A stretch of 11,106 bases of DNA from an uncultured Alphaproteobacteria bacterium (GTDB lineage: Bacteria; Pseudomonadota; Alphaproteobacteria; Rhizobiales; Beijerinckiaceae), in NCBI GenBank assembly GCA_937903315.1, contig CALCZO010000080.1, positions 1 through 11,106 on the forward strand, written 5' to 3'. Positions 7,212 through 11,106 of this stretch are shown here, one piece after another; positions within the stretch are counted from its first letter, which is position 1, and each line of letters opens with the position of its first letter. The notes beneath the pieces are model-generated. The model made no database searches. It worked only from the letters and a program-made list of their open reading frames with translations, and was not told the DNA's origin. Both the position numbers and the translations under genes were made by a program.

Positions 7212-7215
7212 CCTC
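7212..7215 (-). promoter_or_regulatory. Ribosome binding site deciding the GGT-family start
   Basis: GAGG on the minus strand lies 5 nt before the ATG at 7206. The alternative upstream GTG at 7224 has no purine-rich sequence before it, which supports the shorter protein. Confidence 0.55.
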
Positions 7216-7249
7216 GACTGTCACAAAAGTGGTAGGGGATCAGGTGACA

Positions 7250-7279
7250 TTGTTAGAGAGCGAAGCAGGGCTCTGGCAA
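7250..7279 (-). promoter_or_regulatory. Candidate sigma70-type promoter for the GGT-family gene
   Basis: On the minus strand, TTGCCA (7274-7279) could be a -35 box, matching five of six bases of TTGACA. TAACAA (7250-7255) lies 18 nt downstream as a weak -10. Transcription would begin near 7243, leaving a leader of about 35 nt before the ATG. The -10 match is poor, so this is a candidate only. Confidence 0.3.
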
Positions 7280-7313
7280 GTCTTGTGACGAGGCCCCTGG
7301 CAAAGTCCGATGG

Positions 7314-7342
7314 CTTGTCTCGCTGCGGCAGGCTGGTTACAT
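7314..7342 (+). promoter_or_regulatory. Candidate sigma70-type promoter for the UPF0104-phoR genes
   Basis: CTTGTC (7314-7319) resembles the alphaproteobacterial -35 element CTTGAC, and TTACAT (7337-7342) lies 17 nt downstream as a possible -10. Transcription would begin near 7349, about 36 nt before the ATG at 7385. If correct, this excludes the in-frame ATG at 7310. The evidence is sequence match only. Confidence 0.4.
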
Positions 7343-7384
7343 GAACGCTGCGGCGATGCCGGCGGAGCTACGACGGATGACGGG

Positions 7385-8416
7385 ATGACAGGCGCTGACG
7401 CTTCGCCGGAAGGGCCGGTGGAAACCAACCACTGGCAGAGAAAGGCGCGGGCGCTGCGGCGCAAGCGGCTGTTCCGCCGTGTCGGCACCATCGCCAGCAT
7501 CGTCCTGTTCATCGTTGCCATCGGCGTGCTGGTCGCGATCATCCGCGATCTCGATGTCAACGAGGTTCTGGCCGCCTACAGCGCCACGAGCTGGCGTCAG
7601 ATTGCCATCGCGCTGGCGCTCGTCGCGGCCAGCTACCTGCTTCTGACATTCTATGACGCGCTGGCGCTGAAGGCGGTGGCGCCCCAGCCTGTGCCGTACA
7701 GTCTTACGGCGTTGGCGAGTTTCACCAGCTTTGCCGTCTCGTTCACGCTCGGCTTCCCGCTGCTGACGGCGGCGACAGTCAGGTTCTGGGTCTATTCCGC
7801 CGTCGGGCTCGGCGCCGGGGCGATTGCCAGCCTGACGCTGATCGCCAGCCTGACCTTCTGGTTCGGCATGTCGATCGTGCTCGGGCTGGCGATGATGATC
7901 TACCCGGCCGCCGCCGCCAACTTCACCCGCCTGCCGGCCGAAATGAATCTCTACATCGGCGCAATGATCCTTGCTGCGGTTGCGCTCTACATCGTCTGGA
8001 CGGCGCTCAAGCCCCGCTCGCTGACCATGCAGGGCTGGACCTTCCATCTGCCGCGCCTGTCGGTGTCGCTGGCGCAGATGGTGCTCGGCGCGGCCGATGT
8101 CTGCATCGCCTGCGGCGTGCTGTACGTGCTGCTGCCGGCCGGTCACGGTGTCCCGTTTGCGACAGTTGTGGCGGCGTATGTCTTTGCCAATATCCTCGGT
8201 ATCGCCAGCCATGCGCCCGGCGGCATCGGCGTGTTCGAGGCGACGATCCTGCTGGCCCTGCCGGGGATCCCGCGCGAGGCGTTGCTCGGCTCGGTGCTGC
8301 TCTATCGCTGCTGCTATTATCTGCTGCCGTTCATTCTGGCGGTCTGGCTGCTCGGCTTGCGTGAAATCTACCTCAGGGCACAGAAGCTGCAGCGCGAGAT
8401 CGGGGAGCCGGAATGA
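7385..8416 (+). CDS. Integral membrane protein, LPG-synthase TM-domain / UPF0104 (YbhN-like) family
   Basis: This 343-residue polytopic membrane protein has a basic N-terminal segment (QRKARALRRKRLFRR), a first membrane helix at about residues 35-53, and several further hydrophobic segments. The motif SHAPGGIGVFEA (275-286) is typical of the family that includes the flippase half of MprF. The soluble aminoacyl-transferase half of MprF is absent, so it cannot make lysyl-phosphatidylglycerol alone; a role in lipid translocation is possible but unproven. An in-frame ATG at 7310 would add 25 residues, but that stretch uses atypical codons (TTA, TGT), has no well-placed ribosome site and overlaps a candidate promoter, so 7385 is preferred, though without a strong ribosome site. 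The stop overlaps the phoR start (ATGA), indicating translational coupling. Confidence 0.8.
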   Translation: MTGADASPEGPVETNHWQRKARALRRKRLFRRVGTIASIVLFIVAIGVLVAIIRDLDVNEVLAAYSATSWRQIAIALALVAASYLLLTFYDALALKAVAPQPVPYSLTALASFTSFAVSFTLGFPLLTAATVRFWVYSAVGLGAGAIASLTLIASLTFWFGMSIVLGLAMMIYPAAAANFTRLPAEMNLYIGAMILAAVALYIVWTALKPRSLTMQGWTFHLPRLSVSLAQMVLGAADVCIACGVLYVLLPAGHGVPFATVVAAYVFANILGIASHAPGGIGVFEATILLALPGIPREALLGSVLLYRCCYYLLPFILAVWLLGLREIYLRAQKLQREIGEPE

Positions 8417-9675
8417 CATTCCGTCCCGTCTGGCTGCTGGCTGCCGGCGCTCTCGCCCTGTCCGTCTGGGCCGCAAACGATGGCCGGACGCTGGCGTTCC
8501 TGGTGCTCGGACTGTTGCTTGGCTTTGCCGGCGCGATCGGACTGCGCCGCCAGCCGCTGCTGGTGCGGACGATACCGCTGCGCACGCCCCGCAACGATCA
8601 GCCGGCGATCATGGCGCGTGCGCTGGCCATTCTCGACGGTCTGCACGATCCGGTGATCGTGCTCACCAACCGGGCCAATGTCGCATTTGCCAACCGCGCC
8701 GCTCGTATCGCCTATCCCGCCTTGCGACCGGATCAGCCGATGTCGTTTGCGCTGCGTGATCCGGCGCTGCTTGCGGCCATCAACGGCATCATCGCGCGCG
8801 GCGGCGAGGACCGGATCGAACTGGTCGAACGGGGGGCTGTCGAGCGCGCCTATGATTGCCGGATCGTCGCGCTTGCGGAGCCCGACCAGCGCGATCGCGC
8901 TTCGGCCGCTGCGCTGCTGACCCTGACCGACATCACCAGCCAGCGCGCGCTGGAGACAATGCGTGTAGATTTCATCGCCAACGCCAGCCATGAACTGCGC
9001 ACCCCGCTGGCCTCGATCCTCGGCTTTACCGAGACGCTTCAGGGGGCGGCCCGCAACGATCCCGCCGCGCGCGATCGGTTCCTCGCCATCATGGCCGGGC
9101 AGGCCCGCCGCATGGCGCGGCTGGTCGATGATCTGCTGTCGCTCTCGCGGATCGAACTGAAGGAACATCAGGTTCCCAAAGGCGTCGTCGATCTCGCTGC
9201 TCTGATTGCCGAAACAGTCGGCTCACTGACCGAACTGGCACGCGAACGCGGCGTCACTCTTGCATTTGAACGGCCCGGCGGCTCGATCGAGGTGCAGGGC
9301 GAGCGCGACGAACTGTTGTCCGTGTTCGACAACCTGATCGAGAATGCGATCAAGTACGGCAGATCCGGCGGGCGTGTCGACATCGCCATCGGTGATGGCG
9401 CGACGCCGGGGGAGGCCGTCGTCTCTGTCCGCGACTATGGCCCGGGGATCGATCCGGTGCATCTGCCGCGCCTGACCGAGCGTTTTTACCGCGTCGACAA
9501 CGCCATGAGCCGGGCTGAAGGCGGCACCGGGCTGGGTCTGGCGCTGGTCAAGCACACGCTCAACCGGCATCGCGGCCGCCTGCTGGTCGAAAGCGCACCG
9601 GGCAAGGGAGCAACGTTCCGCGCCGTCCTGCCGAAGCTGCATCCACAAGGCCCTCCGGGCGGAACCTCGCTGTGA
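8413..9675 (+). CDS. phoR: PhoR-like phosphate-regulon sensor histidine kinase
   Basis: This 420-residue kinase has two N-terminal membrane segments (about 4-20 and 26-43) with only a few residues between them, so no real periplasmic sensor domain, as is usual for PhoR. A PAS-like domain covers about 65-168. The HisKA dimerisation helix carries phospho-acceptor H183 in ASHELRTPL. The ATP-binding domain shows the N box (NLIENAIKYG, N297 and N301), the G1 box DYGPGID (331-337), the F box RFYRV and the G2 box GGTGLGLALV (360-369). PhoR normally phosphorylates PhoB when phosphate is low and needs PstSCAB-PhoU for control; those genes are not here. The name rests on architecture and on the adjacent phoB. 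Its start overlaps the preceding membrane-protein stop by 4 nt. Confidence 0.85.
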   Translation: MTFRPVWLLAAGALALSVWAANDGRTLAFLVLGLLLGFAGAIGLRRQPLLVRTIPLRTPRNDQPAIMARALAILDGLHDPVIVLTNRANVAFANRAARIAYPALRPDQPMSFALRDPALLAAINGIIARGGEDRIELVERGAVERAYDCRIVALAEPDQRDRASAAALLTLTDITSQRALETMRVDFIANASHELRTPLASILGFTETLQGAARNDPAARDRFLAIMAGQARRMARLVDDLLSLSRIELKEHQVPKGVVDLAALIAETVGSLTELARERGVTLAFERPGGSIEVQGERDELLSVFDNLIENAIKYGRSGGRVDIAIGDGATPGEAVVSVRDYGPGIDPVHLPRLTERFYRVDNAMSRAEGGTGLGLALVKHTLNRHRGRLLVESAPGKGATFRAVLPKLHPQGPPGGTSL

Positions 9676-9697
9676 CACCGTGTCACAAAACTGTCTC
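9671..9697 (+). promoter_or_regulatory. Pho-box-like site and palindrome upstream of phoB
   Basis: GTGTCAC-AAAA-CTGTCTC (9680-9697) fits the 7+4+7 layout of rhizobial Pho boxes (CTGTCAT-N4-CTGTCAT), with a few mismatches. A weak -10-like TAAAGC (9708-9713) begins 10 nt downstream, the usual spacing for PhoB-activated promoters. A perfect inverted repeat, TGTGACA-CCG-TGTCACA (9671-9687), overlaps both the box and the phoR stop codon. The likely meaning is autoregulation of phoB by phosphorylated PhoB. Binding is inference from the sequence match. Confidence 0.5.
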
Positions 9698-9741
9698 CGA
9701 AACGTCCTAAAGCCGCCAGATCACGACTGACGGGGATATCC

Positions 9742-10437
9742 ATGACGCCGCGCATTCTGATTGTCGAGGACGAGGACGCGCTGGCGCTGCTGTTGCGCTA
9801 CAATCTCGAAGCGGAAGGCTTTCACGTCGAGGTCATCATGCGCGGCGACGAGGCTGACCTTGCGCTGCGCGAACAGCTGCCTGATCTCCTGCTGCTTGAC
9901 TGGATGTTGCCAGGCATTTCCGGCATCGAACTGTGCCGGCGTCTGCGTGCCCGCCCTGAAGCCGAGCGGTTGCCGGTGATCATGCTGACCGCGCGGGGCG
10001 AGGAATCCGAGCGCATCCGCGGATTGAAGACCGGCGCCGACGACTACCTCGTCAAGCCGTTCTCCATTCCAGAACTGGTCGCCCGGATCCATGCGCTGCT
10101 GCGCCGCGCCGCGCCATCCCGGGTCGCCAGCCTGATCGTCGTCGGCGACGTCGAACTGGATCGCAGCGCCCGCCGCGTGCGCCGGGCGGGGGCCGATGTT
10201 CATCTGGGTCCGACCGAGTTCAAGCTGCTCGAGTTTCTGATGAGCCATCCGGGGCGCGTCTACAGCCGCGAAAGTCTGCTCAACAATGTCTGGGGAACCG
10301 ATGTCTTCATCGACGACCGGACCGTTGACGTCCACGTCGGCCGCCTCCGCCGTGTCCTGAACCGGGGCCGCAAGGCCGATCCGATCCGTACGGTGCGCGG
10401 TTCCGGCTATGCGTTCGACGAGCGGTTTGGCCGCTGA
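9742..10437 (+). CDS. phoB: Phosphate-regulon response regulator PhoB
   Basis: This 231-residue OmpR/PhoB-family response regulator is the usual length for PhoB. The receiver domain (about 3-120) has the acidic pair E9-D10, phospho-acceptor D53 in LLDWMLPG, T83 in MLTARGEE and K105 in LVKPFS. The C-terminal winged-helix DNA-binding domain (about 130-230) shows LGPTEFKLLEFL, RTVDVHVGRLRR and the final RTVRGSGYAFD, which are close to alphaproteobacterial PhoB proteins. Phosphorylated PhoB binds Pho boxes and activates phosphate-starvation genes. The start ATG is preceded by GGGGA. It lies 66 nt after phoR in the order phoR-phoB, with no pst or phoU genes between, and converges on gcrA with a 9-nt gap. 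Confidence 0.92.
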   Translation: MTPRILIVEDEDALALLLRYNLEAEGFHVEVIMRGDEADLALREQLPDLLLLDWMLPGISGIELCRRLRARPEAERLPVIMLTARGEESERIRGLKTGADDYLVKPFSIPELVARIHALLRRAAPSRVASLIVVGDVELDRSARRVRRAGADVHLGPTEFKLLEFLMSHPGRVYSRESLLNNVWGTDVFIDDRTVDVHVGRLRRVLNRGRKADPIRTVRGSGYAFDERFGR

Positions 10438-10446
10438 ATCCGGGCG

Positions 10447-10944
10447 TTAGCGGCCTGACCGGCGACGCTCCAGCGAGGGCTGATAGGCGATGGTGGCATG
10501 GGCGCCGCAATAAGGCTTGCCGACTTCGCAATCGCCGCCGCAGAACACGAATTCCGGCAGCAGCGGGTCACCCATCGGCCAGCGGCAGGTGCCTTCCCTG
10601 AGTTCCATGATCGAAATCCGGCGCGAGATCGGAACGACGACATTGGCCGCCGGCTGGTAGATCACCATCTCTTCCGCTTCGACGCTCTGGACCACGGCAA
10701 GATTGCCGCGCGTGGACACGATCCGTTGCGGGCTGGCCGCGCGGGCCACAGGCCGAGCGGCCTTCCGGCTCCGCTGGGCGGCGGCGCTGGTGGTCTTGAC
10801 CCGGCCCGACAGGTGCAACCGATGCACCTTGCCGATGACGGCATTGCGCGTCACGCCGCCGAGCTCGGCCGCGATCTGGCTGGCGCTCAGGCCCTCGCTC
10901 CAGAGTTTTTTCAGTCGCTCAATGCGTTCATCGGTCCAAGACAT
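10447..10944 (-). CDS. gcrA: Cell-cycle regulator GcrA
   Basis: This 165-residue protein matches GcrA, a transcription factor of alphaproteobacteria that binds sigma70-RNA polymerase and promoters carrying CcrM-methylated GANTC sites. The N-terminal HTH domain (1-45) begins MSWTDERIERLKKLW and includes SASQIAAELGGVTRNAVIGK. A basic, Ala/Arg-rich linker follows (about 48-75). The C-terminal sigma-interaction domain has LREGTCRWPMGDP (115-127) and a Cys/His cluster (C120, C135, C139, C146, H149). Typical length is 165-175. The ATG at 10944 is chosen because it gives the family's MSWTDER start and has AAGGA at 6-nt spacing; an in-frame TTG at 10950 would add only two residues. It is transcribed toward phoB. 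Confidence 0.93.
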   Translation of the reverse strand: MSWTDERIERLKKLWSEGLSASQIAAELGGVTRNAVIGKVHRLHLSGRVKTTSAAAQRSRKAARPVARAASPQRIVSTRGNLAVVQSVEAEEMVIYQPAANVVVPISRRISIMELREGTCRWPMGDPLLPEFVFCGGDCEVGKPYCGAHATIAYQPSLERRRSGR

Positions 10945-10950
10945 GGTCAA

Positions 10951-10955
10951 TCCTT
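10951..10955 (-). promoter_or_regulatory. Ribosome binding site deciding the gcrA start
   Basis: AAGGA on the minus strand lies 6 nt before the ATG at 10944. It supports that start over the TTG at 10950, which would leave no spacing. Confidence 0.6.
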
Positions 10956-10984
10956 CGGCTTCTGAGGCTGGAATCCATCAGCGT

Positions 10985-11004
10985 CCGGGCGAAACGCCGC
11001 CCGG
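10985..11004 (-). promoter_or_regulatory. Hairpin upstream of gcrA
   Basis: CCGGGCG (10985-10991) and CGCCCGG (10998-11004) form a perfect 7-bp G+C stem around a 6-nt loop, about 40 nt before the gcrA start. If the transcript begins further upstream, this would fold in the 5' leader. It has no T-run, so it is not a classical terminator in either direction. Function unknown. Confidence 0.45.
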
Positions 11005-11106
11005 CATCGGATGCAACCACTCAGACTGAAATTACGCTTACGAGCACGACATCTCGTATCGCGCAAGACAGACGCTACAAGATCGAGGGAGAAAGCGGCA
11101 GATTCC

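Larger units (their letters stand above)
10945..11106 (-). promoter_or_regulatory. gcrA upstream region with two GANTC methylation sites
   Basis: This 162-nt stretch reaches the window edge and holds no convincing gene. It contains GAATC at 10971-10975 and GATTC at 11101-11105, both GANTC targets of the CcrM methylase, plus the hairpin and ribosome site listed separately. I could not identify a convincing -35/-10 pair or a CtrA site (TTAA-N7-TTAA). Two GANTC sites next to the gene of a GANTC-dependent regulator suggest methylation-sensitive control, which is inference. Confidence 0.4.

Noticed and set aside
7310..7384. Longer N-terminus for the UPF0104-family protein from ATG at 7310
   Set aside because: The extra 25 codons include atypical codons, lack a well-placed ribosome site and overlap a candidate promoter. 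A start here is not excluded.
10438..10446. GAATC overlapping the phoB stop (10436-10440) as a regulatory methylation site
   Set aside because: It lies between convergent gene ends, away from any promoter, and a single GANTC here is expected by chance.
10985..11004. Rho-independent terminator upstream of gcrA
   Set aside because: The hairpin is strong, but no T-run follows on either strand, so it is reported only as a leader structure.
1..11106. Search for a mobile element, defence system, CRISPR array or toxin-antitoxin pair
   Set aside because: All long frames are explained by housekeeping or envelope genes with uniform composition. I saw no transposase, integrase, direct-repeat array or target-site duplication.

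Overview
The window reads as chromosomal DNA from an alphaproteobacterium of the order Hyphomicrobiales (Rhizobiales). The evidence is high G+C, a gcrA cell-cycle regulator gene, a lipid A very-long-chain fatty acid (VLCFA) cluster of the acpXL-lpxXL type, and a palindromic repeat with a core common in this order. I see no phage, transposon, CRISPR, rRNA or tRNA sequence.

Region 1 (1-5401, + strand) is most of the VLCFA cluster: the 3' end of a FabZ-like dehydratase, a degenerate ketosynthase-like protein (FabF2XL type), a complete ketosynthase (FabF1XL type), a FabG-like ketoreductase, a zinc-family MDR reductase (adh2XL type), and an HtrB/MsbB-type acyltransferase (LpxXL). Together they would extend an acyl chain on the carrier AcpXL (not in the window) to about C26-C28, and LpxXL would transfer it to lipid A. 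Gaps are 3 and 9 nt, two junctions overlap by 4 nt, and the only large gap (132 nt) holds the repeat.

Region 2 (5410-7206, - strand) is a gamma-glutamyltransferase-family Ntn-hydrolase, convergent with lpxXL. It keeps the nucleophile Thr but has substitutions at most residues known to bind the gamma-glutamyl group.

Region 3 (7385-10437, + strand) is a probable three-gene phosphate-signalling group: an integral membrane protein of the LPG-synthase TM/UPF0104 family, overlapping by 4 nt a PhoR-like sensor kinase, then a Pho-box-like site and phoB. No pst or phoU gene lies among them.

Region 4 (10447-10944, - strand) is gcrA, convergent with phoB. Its upstream region carries a hairpin and two GANTC sites.

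The most interesting signal is the ketosynthase pair. FabF2XL has lost the catalytic Cys, first His, Lys and Gly/Phe-rich loop, while its neighbour FabF1XL keeps them all. This is the pattern of a KS/chain-length-factor heterodimer in type II polyketide synthases. A second signal is that the cluster's 'alcohol dehydrogenase' lacks the catalytic zinc ligands, so it may be the enoyl reductase of the elongation cycle. The cluster itself is a known type; these functional readings are inferences from motifs.
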